A stretch of DNA of 64,000 nucleotides. It comes from Paucibacter sp. DJ2R-2 (GTDB taxonomy: Bacteria > Pseudomonadota > Gammaproteobacteria > Burkholderiales > Burkholderiaceae_C). Positions 47,549-56,011 of this stretch are shown piece after piece (position 1 is the first letter of the stretch; the number at the start of each line of letters is the position of its first letter). The notes below the pieces were generated by a model. It made no database searches. It saw nothing but the letters and a program-made list of their open reading frames with translations, and was not told the DNA's origin. The stretch lies in the NCBI RefSeq assembly GCF_025717675.1, contig NZ_JAJIRT010000001.1:806001-870000 (forward strand), written 5' to 3'. Both the position numbers and the translations under genes were made by a program.

Positions 47549-47573
47549 AGCCCGCCAATTGGCGGGCTTTTTT
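47549..47573 (+). terminator. Rho-independent terminator of the GntR-ABC operon
   Basis: AGCCCGCC (47549-47556), loop AATT, GGCGGGCT (47561-47568), then a T5 tract. The stem also contains upstream A residues that can terminate the opposite strand. Confidence 0.9.
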
Positions 47574-47602
47574 ATGGCGGCCGTTCAGGCCAAGGCGGGG
47601 TC

Positions 47603-48499
47603 TCAGGTCGCAGCCTGGGCGCCGCCAAGACCACCCGCAGCGGCGGCAGCCGCAGAGGCGGCGGACGCCACAGCACCAGCCATCTCCTTGCGGTAGCGAT
47701 TCAGTTCCTGCACGCTGGCGAAGCTGCGCTCCATCAGCAAGCTCATGTTGTGAAGGATGCGCTCGACCACTTTGTTTTCCCAGACCGAATCAAACTGGAT
47801 CTGCTTGTCCAGCCAATGCTCCAGCCACTCGGGGTCGGGCAGGCGACTCTGGATGGTATCGCGCGGGAACAGCTGCACGTTCACATGAAGATTGGTGGGA
47901 TGCAGGGCTTGGGCGGTGCGGCGCGCACTGGCCATCAGGACGCCGACCTTGGCAAAGGCGGCGCGTGCCTCATCGCCAAACTTGACCATGGCACGCTTCA
48001 TATAGCGCAGATAGGCGCCGCCATGGCGAGCCTCGTCGCGGGCCAGGGTTTCGTAGATGGCACGGATGACCGGCTCGGTGTGCCACTCGGCGGCGCGGCG
48101 GTACCAGTGGTTGAGCCGGATCTCGCCGCAAAAATGCAGCATCAAGGTTTCCAGCGGCGGGGCCGGGTCGAAGTCGAAGCGCACCTCATGCAGCTCCGCT
48201 TCGGTGGGGACCATGTCCGGGCGGAAACGGCGCAGGTATTCCATCAGCACCAGGGAATGCTTCTGCTCCTCGAAGAACCAGACGCTCATGAAGGCCGAGA
48301 AGTCGCTGTCGTCCTTGTTGTCGCGCAGGAACATCTCGGTGGCCGGCAGCGCCGCCCACTCGGTGATGGCGTTCATCTTGATGGTGCGGGCTTGGTCATC
48401 GCTGAGCAGGCCGGGGTCGAAGGCATCCCAGGGGATGTCCTTGTCCATATTCCAGCGCACCGCTTCCAGCTGCTTGAAAAGTTCCGGGTAAAGCATCAT
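47603..48499 (-). CDS. Ferritin-like di-iron protein
   Basis: The protein has 298 residues from the ATG at 48499 (a second ATG follows directly), GAGG upstream. Helical, with a carboxylate/His di-iron pattern: EWAALPATEMFL, FFEEQKHSLVLMEYL, ETLMLHFCGEIRLNHWY and LARDEARHGGAYL, the E-x2-H and D/E-x2-H pairs of ferritin-like oxygenases or acyl desaturases. The last about 30 residues are a low-complexity Ala/Gly tail. The substrate is unknown; many Burkholderiales carry it as a single gene. Confidence 0.82.
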   Translation of the reverse strand: MMLYPELFKQLEAVRWNMDKDIPWDAFDPGLLSDDQARTIKMNAITEWAALPATEMFLRDNKDDSDFSAFMSVWFFEEQKHSLVLMEYLRRFRPDMVPTEAELHEVRFDFDPAPPLETLMLHFCGEIRLNHWYRRAAEWHTEPVIRAIYETLARDEARHGGAYLRYMKRAMVKFGDEARAAFAKVGVLMASARRTAQALHPTNLHVNVQLFPRDTIQSRLPDPEWLEHWLDKQIQFDSVWENKVVERILHNMSLLMERSFASVQELNRYRKEMAGAVASAASAAAAAAGGLGGAQAAT

Positions 48500-48609
48500 C
48501 GATCCTCGTTTGCTCTGGCGAGCTTATGCACTGAGTATGACAAGCCATAGACCGTTTGGCAGGCATGGCCCGCAGCGGCCCCTGGTCTTCACGCGCTTGT
48601 CGCAGGGCT

Positions 48610-49629
48610 TCAGGTGTTTTCTGGCTTCGGCAGCTGATGCGTCCGGCGCCAATCGGCCACCGCTGGGGCCAGTTGTTCCAGCTCGGTCAGATGCTGCAGA
48701 CCCGCCAGAGGAGCGCGCTTTTGCAAGGCCGCCGCGCGGCCGCCCGCCCAGAGCGCAAGGCCCTCGGGCAACTCGGCGCGGAGCTCACGCAGCTGGCGCT
48801 GCACCTGACCGGCACTGAGCAGGCCGCTGAAGCTCAAGGCCAGCACATCGCTGCCATGGGCTCTGGCCGCCTTGACCAGCTCGCTGGCGGGCGTCTGCAC
48901 GCCCAGGGACAGGCATTGGCAACCCTCCAAGACCAGCAAGGCCTCGACCATGAGCAGGCCCAGGCCGTGCGGCTCGCCCGGCAAGGTGCTGAGCAGGACC
49001 CGCGGCCGCTCGCCCAGGGCCAGCGGCGGAATCGCCTGAATGGCCTGGCGCAGCACCTGCTGCAAGGACTCGCTGTAGCAATGCTCCTCGAACACCTCGA
49101 GCTCGCCGCGCATCCAGGCCTCGCCGATCATGACGGTCAGCGGCGCCGCGACTTCACGCACAAAGGCGCCCAGACCCAGGCGCAGCAGGCCCTGAGCCAG
49201 CTGGCGGCGCATGTCCTGGACCTCATGGCGGCGCAACAAGCGCAAGAACTCCTGCAGGTCGATGCCATGGGCGGCGGCAGCGCTGGCCTCGGCCGGCCCG
49301 CCGCGCGACTGGCCCAGCAGGTCCTGCAGGCTCGACTCACTGGCGGCCACGATCCGCCCGGGTCGGTGGCCCGCATCAAGCAAACGCTTGAGCAGACGCA
49401 GACGCTGCACCTGCTCGGGCGGGTAGACCCGTTCGCCCTGCGCGTCGCGCGAGGGCTGAGGAAACCCGTAGCGACGCTCCCAGATGCGCAAGGTATCTTT
49501 GCTGATGCCGGTGTCGCGCTCCACCGCGGCAATGCCGGGCCAAGCCGAAGGGGCCGGCGTCAAAGCAGCCGCGACCTCGTCGGGCACAGCGCCGGCATGC
49601 AAGTCGGCACTCGGCGGCGCCTCAACCAT
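48610..49629 (-). CDS. MerR-family B12-dependent photoreceptor regulator (CarH/LitR-type)
   Basis: The protein has 339 residues. MerR DNA-binding domain about 33-90 (ERDTGISKDTLRIWERRYGF). Cobalamin part: helical bundle with the AdoCbl-capping motif W172-x9-E182-H183, then a Rossmann-like domain with E219-x-H221-x-x-G, whose His is the lower cobalt ligand. CarH binds AdoCbl in the dark as a tetramer on DNA and falls apart in light. The residue after Trp172 is Met173, where Thermus CarH has the His that takes cobalt after illumination. Divergent from the glutathione peroxidase and next to an oxidative-lipid operon, its likely targets. Confidence 0.88.
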   Translation of the reverse strand: MVEAPPSADLHAGAVPDEVAAALTPAPSAWPGIAAVERDTGISKDTLRIWERRYGFPQPSRDAQGERVYPPEQVQRLRLLKRLLDAGHRPGRIVAASESSLQDLLGQSRGGPAEASAAAAHGIDLQEFLRLLRRHEVQDMRRQLAQGLLRLGLGAFVREVAAPLTVMIGEAWMRGELEVFEEHCYSESLQQVLRQAIQAIPPLALGERPRVLLSTLPGEPHGLGLLMVEALLVLEGCQCLSLGVQTPASELVKAARAHGSDVLALSFSGLLSAGQVQRQLRELRAELPEGLALWAGGRAAALQKRAPLAGLQHLTELEQLAPAVADWRRTHQLPKPENT

Positions 49630-49743
49630 AGTGGGGCTCCAGGCTCATGCAATCACCGCAAACTTTGTATTGGACAAACATAGGACAAAAATCTCTAGAT
49701 GGCCTAATATAGTGAAAGAACAAAGTTTTGACTAGGACAAACT
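49630..49743. promoter_or_regulatory. Divergent promoter region with repeated GGACAAA sites (predicted CarH operators)
   Basis: TTTGTATTGGACAAA (49664-49678) and TTTGACTAGGACAAA (49727-49741) agree at 12 of 15 positions; a third AGGACAAA stands at 49682-49689. TAATAT (49705-49710) lies 18 nt after TAGGAC (49681-49686), so one repeat may overlap the -35 for the peroxidase gene. Repeated sites are expected for a tetrameric CarH-like repressor. Assignment to this regulator is inference. Confidence 0.5.
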
Positions 49744-50382
49744 ATGGACACTCGCTCCTGCAATCGCCCACAGCACCGCCCCGGCCTGCTCGGTGCCTGT
49801 GCCTTGGTCGGCACCCTCTCCGCCGCTCTGCTGGGTGCGCCAGCCCAAGCAGCGCCAGCCCCAGCCAGCCCGACCGCATCTGCCGCCGCAGCTTGTCCTG
49901 AGCTGCTGCAGCGCGAATTCCCGCGGCTGCAAGACGAGAAGCCCCAGGCCCTGTGTCAATACAGCGGCAAGGTCCTGCTGGTGGTGAACACGGCCAGCTT
50001 CTGCGGCTTCACCTCGCAGTACAAGGCGCTGGAGACCCTGTCCAACCGTTACGCGGCACGCGGCCTCGTGGTGCTGGGCTTCCCCTCGAACGACTTCGGC
50101 GGCCAGGAACCCGGCAGCAACAAGGAAATCGCCGAGTTCTGCGAGAACACCTTCAATGTGAAGTTCCCGATGTTTTCGAAATCGGTGGTCAAGGCCGGCC
50201 AGAGCGGACTGAACCCGCTCTACGCCGATCTGGGCAAGCGCACCGGACAGACGCCGAAGTGGAATTTCCACAAATATCTGATCGCGCGGGACGGTAGCGA
50301 GATCAAAAGCTTCGGCTCCATGAGCGACCCGCTGGGCAATTCCTTCACCCAGGAGCTGGAACGCCTGCTCGCCAAACCCTGA
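49744..50382 (+). CDS. Exported glutathione peroxidase (Cys type)
   Basis: The protein has 212 residues. The start ATG lies 2 nt past the third GGACAAA repeat and no Shine-Dalgarno is evident. A signal peptide ends near PAQAAPAP. Catalytic Cys in VVNTASFCGFTSQYKALE, Gln in FPSNDFGGQEPGSNKEI and Trp in KWNFHKYLI form the peroxidase triad. It would reduce hydrogen peroxide or lipid hydroperoxides in the periplasm, probably with thioredoxin-like donors. Confidence 0.9.
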   Translation: MDTRSCNRPQHRPGLLGACALVGTLSAALLGAPAQAAPAPASPTASAAAACPELLQREFPRLQDEKPQALCQYSGKVLLVVNTASFCGFTSQYKALETLSNRYAARGLVVLGFPSNDFGGQEPGSNKEIAEFCENTFNVKFPMFSKSVVKAGQSGLNPLYADLGKRTGQTPKWNFHKYLIARDGSEIKSFGSMSDPLGNSFTQELERLLAKP

Positions 50383-50610
50383 CGTTCAACTGACTATTTG
50401 CCTTTTTTGTCGCAGCGCCATGTCCCACTCTGTTGCCTACAACCCGCAAACTGTCCCTTTTTCAGGCGACAGCAATACGGGGCTTTTTACCCAAACTACA
50501 GAGCTCCTGAGTCGTTTGCCCCAGGGTGGGCGCTACGTTTGTAAAGCTTTGCAAACGGCGGTCTTGGCTTCCTCGCCGGCAAATACTTCGGTACGATGCA
50601 ACCGATTCCA
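50383..50610 (+). other. Leader region before the structured RNA
   Basis: No supported gene. It contains a near-perfect inverted repeat GTTTGTAAAG-CTTTGCAAAC (about 50537-50556). An open frame continuous with the downstream FAD enzyme crosses it but has atypical composition and runs through the terminator, so it is not taken as coding. A promoter could not be fixed. Confidence 0.4.
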
Positions 50611-50750
50611 GTCGCAAGATCTCCCCTGTGTAGGGGCTGAAATCTCGGAGCCGTTTTCCTCCTCCTCCCTCCCTCCCTCGTTGGCTTCGAGGCATCTTGC
50701 GACTTCTTTTATTCCTGGGGCTTCCGGCACGGCCGGAAGCCCTCTTCTTT
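50611..50750 (+). ncRNA. Candidate structured RNA (leader or small RNA) ending in an intrinsic terminator
   Basis: The outer stem is GTCGCAAGAT (50611-50620) with ATCTTGCGAC (50694-50703), a perfect 10 bp. Inside are CCCC-TGTGTA-GGGG (50623-50636), a possible GGCT...AGCC stem (50635-50652), a pyrimidine-rich linker and CCTCG-TTGGCTT-CGAGG (50676-50692), giving a multi-branch junction. Fourteen nt later an 11-bp terminator stem stands (50718-50742). The layout fits either an attenuator/riboswitch for the operon or a stand-alone small RNA. No known class was recognised. Confidence 0.5.
50718..50750 (+). terminator. Rho-independent terminator upstream of the FAD-enzyme operon
   Basis: GGGCTTCCGGC (50718-50728), loop ACG, GCCGGAAGCCC (50732-50742), then TCTTCTTTT. 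An 11-bp perfect stem with a pyrimidine tail. It stands 42 nt before the likely operon start, so read-through or a downstream promoter is required for expression. Confidence 0.8.
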
Positions 50751-50791
50751 TGCGCCAAGCTACGGGCTCGGCCGACGGTCACGCCGCTGAC

Positions 50792-52132
50792 TTGCTGCCA
50801 TGGTTGCGCCAACTCGGCGCACCGCAATTCCCCGAAGCCCTACCCCCGAACGCGCGCCGCGTGGCCGTGGTCGGCTCCGGCATCGCTGGCCTCTCGGCCG
50901 CCTGGGCGCTGAGCTCGCAGGCCCGGGTTACGCTGTTCGAGGCCAATGACTACTTCGGCGGCCACACCCACACCGTCGATGTCGAACTGCAAGGCCAGCG
51001 CCACGGCGTCGACACCGGCTTCCTGGTCTTCAACGAGCGCACCTATCCGCTGCTGATCCAGCTCTTCGAGCAGCTGGGTGTGGATGTGGCCGCCAGCGAT
51101 ATGTCCTTCTCGGTGCAGGCGCCGGGCAGCGATCTCGAGTGGAGCGGCAGCAATCTCAACACCGTGTTTGCCCAGCGCCGCAATCTGCTGCGGCCGGACT
51201 TCTGGCGCATGCTCAGCGACCTGACCCGCTTCAACCGCCTGTGCACCGAGCTGGCCCGCAGCGGCCAGGAGCGCGCCCTGGCCCAGCCCATCGGCGACTT
51301 CCTCGACGAGCAGCGCTTCAGCGCCGCCTTCCGCGACTGGTACCTGCTGCCCATGGTCGCCTGCATCTGGTCCTGCCCCACCGCGCAGATGCTGAGCTTC
51401 CCCATCAGCACCTTGATCCGCTTCTGCCACAACCACGGCCTGCTGCAGGTGACGAACCGGCCGCAGTGGTTCACCGTGCGCGGCGGCGCCCGCCACTACG
51501 TCGACAAGCTGCTGCCCCGCATTGCCGACACGCGCCTGAACTGCCCCGTGCAAGCCGTCAGCCGCCAGGCCGACGGCAGCGTGCTGGTGCATTCCAAGGC
51601 CGGCAGCGAGCGCTTTGACGCGGTGGTGATGGCCAGCCACAGCGACCAATCGCTGCGCCTGCTGGATCAGCCCAGTGCGCTGGAACGCCAGGTGCTGGGT
51701 GCCATCGCCTACCACCGCAACCGCGCCGTGCTGCACACCGACGCCGGCCTGCTGCCGCAACGCCAGCGCGCCTGGGCGGCCTGGAACTACGAACACGGCG
51801 GCAGCCGCCCCGGCTCCGAGCAAAGCACCGTTTGCCTGCACTACCTGCTCAACCGCCTGCAGCCCCTGCCCTGGCAACAGCCGGTCGTCGTGTCGCTCAA
51901 CCCGGTGCGCGAGCCCAAGGCCAGCCAGGTGCTCGGTGAATTCGACTATGCACATCCGGTGTTCGACCGCGCCGCCGTGGCCGCGCAAGGCCGCGTGGCG
52001 CAGATGCAGGGCGACGGCCAGGTCTGGTTCTGCGGCGCCTGGACGCGCTACGGCTTCCACGAAGACGGCCTGCTCTCCGGCCTGGGCGTGGCGCGGGCAC
52101 TGACGCAGCGCTGGGCGGAGCAGAAGGCATGA
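50792..52132 (+). CDS. FAD/NAD(P)-binding amine-oxidase-like oxidoreductase
   Basis: The start is uncertain. TTG at 50792 gives 446 residues; GTG at 50861 would begin right at the Rossmann strand. The longer upstream frame is rejected because it crosses the terminator. The FAD fold is clear: RRVAVVGSGIAGLSAAWAL, then LFEANDYFGGHTHTVDVEL and the C-terminal WFCGAWTRYGFHEDGLLSGL. This subfamily precedes DUF1365 and CFA-like genes in many proteobacteria. In Rhodobacter the singlet-oxygen regulon contains a related set, and such flavoproteins have been implicated in furan fatty-acid formation (recalled, not checked). Confidence 0.82.
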   Translation: MLPWLRQLGAPQFPEALPPNARRVAVVGSGIAGLSAAWALSSQARVTLFEANDYFGGHTHTVDVELQGQRHGVDTGFLVFNERTYPLLIQLFEQLGVDVAASDMSFSVQAPGSDLEWSGSNLNTVFAQRRNLLRPDFWRMLSDLTRFNRLCTELARSGQERALAQPIGDFLDEQRFSAAFRDWYLLPMVACIWSCPTAQMLSFPISTLIRFCHNHGLLQVTNRPQWFTVRGGARHYVDKLLPRIADTRLNCPVQAVSRQADGSVLVHSKAGSERFDAVVMASHSDQSLRLLDQPSALERQVLGAIAYHRNRAVLHTDAGLLPQRQRAWAAWNYEHGGSRPGSEQSTVCLHYLLNRLQPLPWQQPVVVSLNPVREPKASQVLGEFDYAHPVFDRAAVAAQGRVAQMQGDGQVWFCGAWTRYGFHEDGLLSGLGVARALTQRWAEQKA

Positions 52133-52920
52133 GCGCAGGGGCTGCTGGCACCCAGGCTTGGCCGCAGCAGGCCCTGATCGGCCGTGGCGTCGTGCGCCAC
52201 AGCCGCTTGCGCCCCAGCCGCCATGCTTTCGCCTACCGCAGCTATTTCCTGATGCTGCCGATGCGCCAGCTGCGCGCCGCGCCCTGCCCGGCCCTGCACC
52301 GCAATGGCTTTGGCTGGCTCAGCTTCCACGACGCCGATCACGGCGAAGGCGGCTCCGACGCGCTCGCCTGGCTGGACGAGCTGCTGGCGCGCGAGGGCGT
52401 GAGCGATGCCGACGGCGAGGTCTGGCTGCACTGCATCCCGCGCGTGCTGGGCTACGCCTTCAAGCCGGTGAGCTTCTGGTACTGCCAGCGCCACGACGGC
52501 AGCCTGGCCGCCATCGTCGTCGAGGTGAACAACACCTTTGGCGAGCGCCACTGCTATTTGCTGCAAGGCGAGGGCCTGGCCTACGGACGCGAGCTGCAGG
52601 CGCGCAAGGTTTTCCATGTCTCGCCGTTTTGCCGTGTCGCCGGCGGCTATCGCTTTCGCTTCATGCACAGCAGCCAAGGCGGCGCGCGCACCGTGGCCCG
52701 CATCGACCATGAAGATGAAACCGGGCCCTTGCTGCAGACCAGTGTCAGCGGCCAGCTGCAGCCGCTCAGCGAGGCCAGCGCCCGGGCCGCCTTCTTTGCC
52801 ATGCCGGCACTGAGCCTGATGCTGGTCTGGCGCATCCACTGGCAAGCCCTGCGCCTGGCGCTCAAACGCGTGCCCTTCTTCGGCAAACCCGCCGCCCCTG
52901 AAACTCTGGTGACCCGCTGA
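52129..52920 (+). CDS. DUF1365-family protein
   Basis: The protein has 263 residues; start overlaps the previous stop (ATGA). Family landmarks: RGVVRHSRLRPSRHAFAYRSYFLML near the N-terminus, IPRVLGYAFKPVSFWYC, VEVNNTFGERHCYLL and KVFHVSPFCRVAGGYRFRF. A hydrophobic stretch near the C-terminus (MPALSLMLVWRIHWQALRLAL) may associate with membrane. Always found with the FAD enzyme and CFA-like gene; molecular role unknown. Confidence 0.9.
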   Translation: MSAGAAGTQAWPQQALIGRGVVRHSRLRPSRHAFAYRSYFLMLPMRQLRAAPCPALHRNGFGWLSFHDADHGEGGSDALAWLDELLAREGVSDADGEVWLHCIPRVLGYAFKPVSFWYCQRHDGSLAAIVVEVNNTFGERHCYLLQGEGLAYGRELQARKVFHVSPFCRVAGGYRFRFMHSSQGGARTVARIDHEDETGPLLQTSVSGQLQPLSEASARAAFFAMPALSLMLVWRIHWQALRLALKRVPFFGKPAAPETLVTR

Positions 52921-52937
52921 AGGTTGCCTTGCTCACG

Positions 52938-54161
52938 ATGAACTCAACCACGCTCCCGCAAAGAATCACCCTGCCCAGCGACGCGCCAGCCGCCGCGCGC
53001 ACCGTGTTCCGCCTGCTCGGACATCTGCGCCAGGGCAGCCTCGATGTGCAATTGCCCGACGGCAGCAGCGCTCACTTCGGCGGCAGTGAAGGGCCGCGCG
53101 CGGCCCTGCGCATCCGCGACTGGGCCGTCTGCAGCGCCGCCCTGCGCTCTGGCGACATCGGCTTTGCCGAGAGCTTTGTGGCCGGCCACTGGAGCACGCC
53201 CGACCTGCGCGCCTTGCTCGAACTCTTCGTTCGCAACCGCGAAGCACTCGACGAAGTGATCTTCGGCTCTTGGTGGGGCGCCCTGCTGCACCGGGTGAAG
53301 CATCTGCTCAACCGCAACAGCCGCGCCGGCAGCCGCAAGAACATCCACGCGCACTACGACCTGGGCAATGCCTTCTACCGGCTCTGGCTGGACGAGAGCA
53401 TGAATTACAGCAGCGCCTGGTTCGGCGGCGAAAGGCAGGGCAGCCTGGCCGAAGCGCAAGCCGCCAAGATGAGGCGCGCGCTGGAGGAATGCCAGGTCGG
53501 CGCCGGCAGCCGCGTGCTGGAAATCGGCTGCGGCTGGGGCGCCGTGGCCGAGACCGCCGTGCGCGACTTCGGCGCCCATTTGACCGGTGTGACCCTGTCC
53601 AGCGAACAGCTGGCCTGGGCGCAGGAACGCCTGGCCCGCGCTGGGCTCGCCGACGGTGCAGACCTGAGATTCCAGGACTACCGCGACATCACCGACCCGG
53701 CCTTCGACGCCGTGGTGTCCATCGAGATGTTCGAGGCCGTGGGTCGTGAATACTGGGACGGCTACTTCCAAACCGTGGCCGCCAAGCTCAAGCCCGGCGG
53801 CCGCGCCTGCATCCAGACCATCACCATCCGTGACGATCTGTTCGAGCGTTATGCCCGCTCGAGCGATTTCATTCAGCAGTACATCTTCCCCGGTGGCATG
53901 CTGCCCAGCCCGACTCAGTTCCGCGCCCACGCGGCCAAAGCCGGTCTGCGCGTGGTCAATGAACTGGCCTTCGGGCAGGACTACGCCCGCACCCTGCACC
54001 AGTGGCGCGAAGCCTTTTTGCGCCAGGAGGGCCCGGTCCGCGAGCTGGGTTTCGACACCCGCTTCATGCGGCTCTGGGAGTTCTACCTGGCCTACTGCGA
54101 AGCGGCCTTCGCCGCCGACAACACCGATGTGATGCAGTTCACCCTGCAGCGCGAGGGCTGA
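52938..54161 (+). CDS. Cyclopropane-fatty-acyl-phospholipid synthase-family methyltransferase
   Basis: The protein has 407 residues from the ATG at 52938. N-terminal lipid-binding domain (about 15-115), then the SAM methyltransferase: IHAHYDLGNAFYRLWLDESMNYS, VLEIGCGWGAVAE, VSIEMFEAVGREYWDGYF and QTITIRDDLFERYARSSDFI. It transfers a methyl group to an unsaturated acyl chain of membrane phospholipid. Whether the product is a cyclopropane, a branched or a furan precursor cannot be decided. Confidence 0.9.
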   Translation: MNSTTLPQRITLPSDAPAAARTVFRLLGHLRQGSLDVQLPDGSSAHFGGSEGPRAALRIRDWAVCSAALRSGDIGFAESFVAGHWSTPDLRALLELFVRNREALDEVIFGSWWGALLHRVKHLLNRNSRAGSRKNIHAHYDLGNAFYRLWLDESMNYSSAWFGGERQGSLAEAQAAKMRRALEECQVGAGSRVLEIGCGWGAVAETAVRDFGAHLTGVTLSSEQLAWAQERLARAGLADGADLRFQDYRDITDPAFDAVVSIEMFEAVGREYWDGYFQTVAAKLKPGGRACIQTITIRDDLFERYARSSDFIQQYIFPGGMLPSPTQFRAHAAKAGLRVVNELAFGQDYARTLHQWREAFLRQEGPVRELGFDTRFMRLWEFYLAYCEAAFAADNTDVMQFTLQREG

Positions 54162-54165
54162 GACC

Positions 54166-54744
54166 ATGCAGCGCCGCCACCTGCTTCTTGCGATGCCCGG
54201 GCTGCTGGTCCTGCCGGCCCAGGCCCAGCGCAAACGTCCGGCCGAAGTGCCGGAGGCGCTGCGCCTGCAAGCCGAGGCGCAGATGCGTTTCTTCGGCCTG
54301 CGCATCTACGACATCCGGCTTTGGGTGTCGGAGCACGTGAACGCGGACAACTGGGCGCGCCAGACCCTGGCGCTGGAACTGGAGTACGCCCGCAGCCTGA
54401 GTGGGCGCGAGATCGCCAAACGCTCGCTGGTGGAGATGCGGCGCCAAGCCGAGATCAGCGAGGACAAGGCCCAGCGCTGGCTGGGCGAGATGGAAGCTGC
54501 CTTCCCCGACGTCAAAGCCGGCGACCGCATCAGCGGCCTGTTCGAGCCGGTGCGCGGCGTGCAGTTCTTCATCAACAGCCAGCCGCGCCGGCAAATCGCC
54601 GACAGCGAATTCGCGCGCCTGTTCAGCGGCATCTGGCTGGCACCACAAAGCTCAGAGCCCGGCATGCGCGAGCAACTCCTGAAACGCCCGGCCGACAGCA
54701 ACCAGGCGCGTGGCGAACACCGTGGCCCACGCAGCGAAGGCTGA
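54166..54744 (+). CDS. Chalcone-isomerase-like exported protein
   Basis: The protein has 192 residues, 4 nt after the methyltransferase. Signal peptide LLLAMPGLLVLPAQAQ. Body matches the chalcone-isomerase-like fold seen in bacterial fatty-acid-binding relatives: MRFFGLRIYDIRLWV, LALELEYARSLSGREIAKRSLVEM and ISGLFEPVRGVQFF. Probably periplasmic and lipid-binding rather than a true isomerase (inference). Confidence 0.82.
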   Translation: MQRRHLLLAMPGLLVLPAQAQRKRPAEVPEALRLQAEAQMRFFGLRIYDIRLWVSEHVNADNWARQTLALELEYARSLSGREIAKRSLVEMRRQAEISEDKAQRWLGEMEAAFPDVKAGDRISGLFEPVRGVQFFINSQPRRQIADSEFARLFSGIWLAPQSSEPGMREQLLKRPADSNQARGEHRGPRSEG

Positions 54745-56011
54745 AACCCTGAGCGCCGGCCTGGGCCGCGGCCGCGCGGCCGGCCTGCGCTACGGCGGCC
54801 TGGGTTTCCCGCTCGCCTTTGTCGCCCTGCCGCTCTACGTCAGCCTGCCGGCCCACTATGCCCAAAACTACGGCATGCCGCTGGCTTGGCTGGGCGCCCT
54901 GCTGCTGGCAGCACGCCTGCTCGATGCCTTGGTCGACCCCTGGATCGGCCGCCTCTGTGACCGCTGGCTGAACGAGCACCCGCGCCGCGTGCTGCCACTG
55001 ATGGCCGGGGCCGCAGCGGCCCTGGGCGGCGGTTTCTACGCCCTGTTCTTCCCGCCGCTGCGCGAGCCGCAGGGCTTGCTGCTGTGGTGCGGCGCTTTTC
55101 TGCTGGTCTGCTACGCGGGCTACAGCCTGCTCAGCGTCATGCACCAGACCTGGGGCGCGCGCCTGGGCGGCAGCCCGGCCCAGCAAACCCGGGTGGTGGC
55201 CTGGCGTGAAGGCCTGGCTCTCGCCGGCGTGATCGCCGCCAGCCTGCTGCCCGCCTGGATCGGCCTGGCCGGCACCGCAGGCGTGCTGGCGCTCTGCCTC
55301 GCCCTGAGCCTGCTCTTGCTGCGCATCGCACCCAGGGCCAGCCCAGGCGGCCGAGCGAGCCAGGCCCGCCCTGTGCAGGTCTGGGCCTACCGTGGCTTTC
55401 GCCGCCTGCTGGCGGTGTTCCTGCTCAATGGGGTCGCGGCAGCGATTCCGGCCACGCTGCTGCTGTTCTTTGTGCGTGACCGGCTGCAAACGCCGCAAGC
55501 CGAAGGCCTGTACTTGGCCTGCTACTTTCTGGCCGCAGCCTTGTCTCTGCCGCTCTGGCTGCGCCTGGTGGCGCGCTGGGGCCAGGCGCGCAGCTGGGGT
55601 CTGGGCATGGTGTTGGCCGTGGCGGCGTTCGCCTGGGCGGCGGCGCTGGGCGCAGGCGATCAGGCCGGCTTTGTGGCGGTCTGCCTGGCCAGCGGGGCCG
55701 CCCTGGGCGCGGACCTGGCCATTCCCGGCGCCATGCTGGCCGGAGTGATCCAGCGTGCCGGTTTGCATGCACGCGCTGAGGGCAGCTTTTTCGGTTGGTG
55801 GAACGCCGCCAACAAGCTCAATCTGGCCTTGGCCGCTGGCCTGGCTCTGCCACTGCTGCAAGTACTGGGCTACACGCCCGGCGCCCGCGACGCCCAGGCA
55901 CTCAACGCCTTGACTCTGTCTTACTGCCTGCTGCCCTGCCTACTCAAGCTGGCCGCTGCGGCACTGCTTTACCGCAACTGGATACGCCCGCAAGGGGAGG
56001 ACATGCCATGA
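54710..56011 (+). CDS. GPH/MelB-type MFS transporter
   Basis: The protein has 433 residues; GTG start at 54710 overlaps the previous gene by 35 nt. Twelve hydrophobic helices. The GPH motif LDALVDPWIGRLCDRW is clear in the N-terminal half. Homologues sit in the same operon in other proteobacteria and in the singlet-oxygen regulon of Rhodobacter; cargo unknown. Confidence 0.88.
   Translation: MANTVAHAAKAETLSAGLGRGRAAGLRYGGLGFPLAFVALPLYVSLPAHYAQNYGMPLAWLGALLLAARLLDALVDPWIGRLCDRWLNEHPRRVLPLMAGAAAALGGGFYALFFPPLREPQGLLLWCGAFLLVCYAGYSLLSVMHQTWGARLGGSPAQQTRVVAWREGLALAGVIAASLLPAWIGLAGTAGVLALCLALSLLLLRIAPRASPGGRASQARPVQVWAYRGFRRLLAVFLLNGVAAAIPATLLLFFVRDRLQTPQAEGLYLACYFLAAALSLPLWLRLVARWGQARSWGLGMVLAVAAFAWAAALGAGDQAGFVAVCLASGAALGADLAIPGAMLAGVIQRAGLHARAEGSFFGWWNAANKLNLALAAGLALPLLQVLGYTPGARDAQALNALTLSYCLLPCLLKLAAAALLYRNWIRPQGEDMP

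Noticed and set aside
50537-50710. Cobalamin riboswitch, given the nearby B12 photoreceptor
   Set aside because: No B12-box-like sequence and no typical conserved core was found; structure described as unclassified RNA.
50420-50791. Open frame extending the FAD enzyme upstream by about 124 residues
   Set aside because: The stretch crosses an 11-bp intrinsic terminator and the structured RNA, has unusual residue composition, and the family normally begins shortly before the Rossmann motif. It is open mainly by chance in high-GC DNA.
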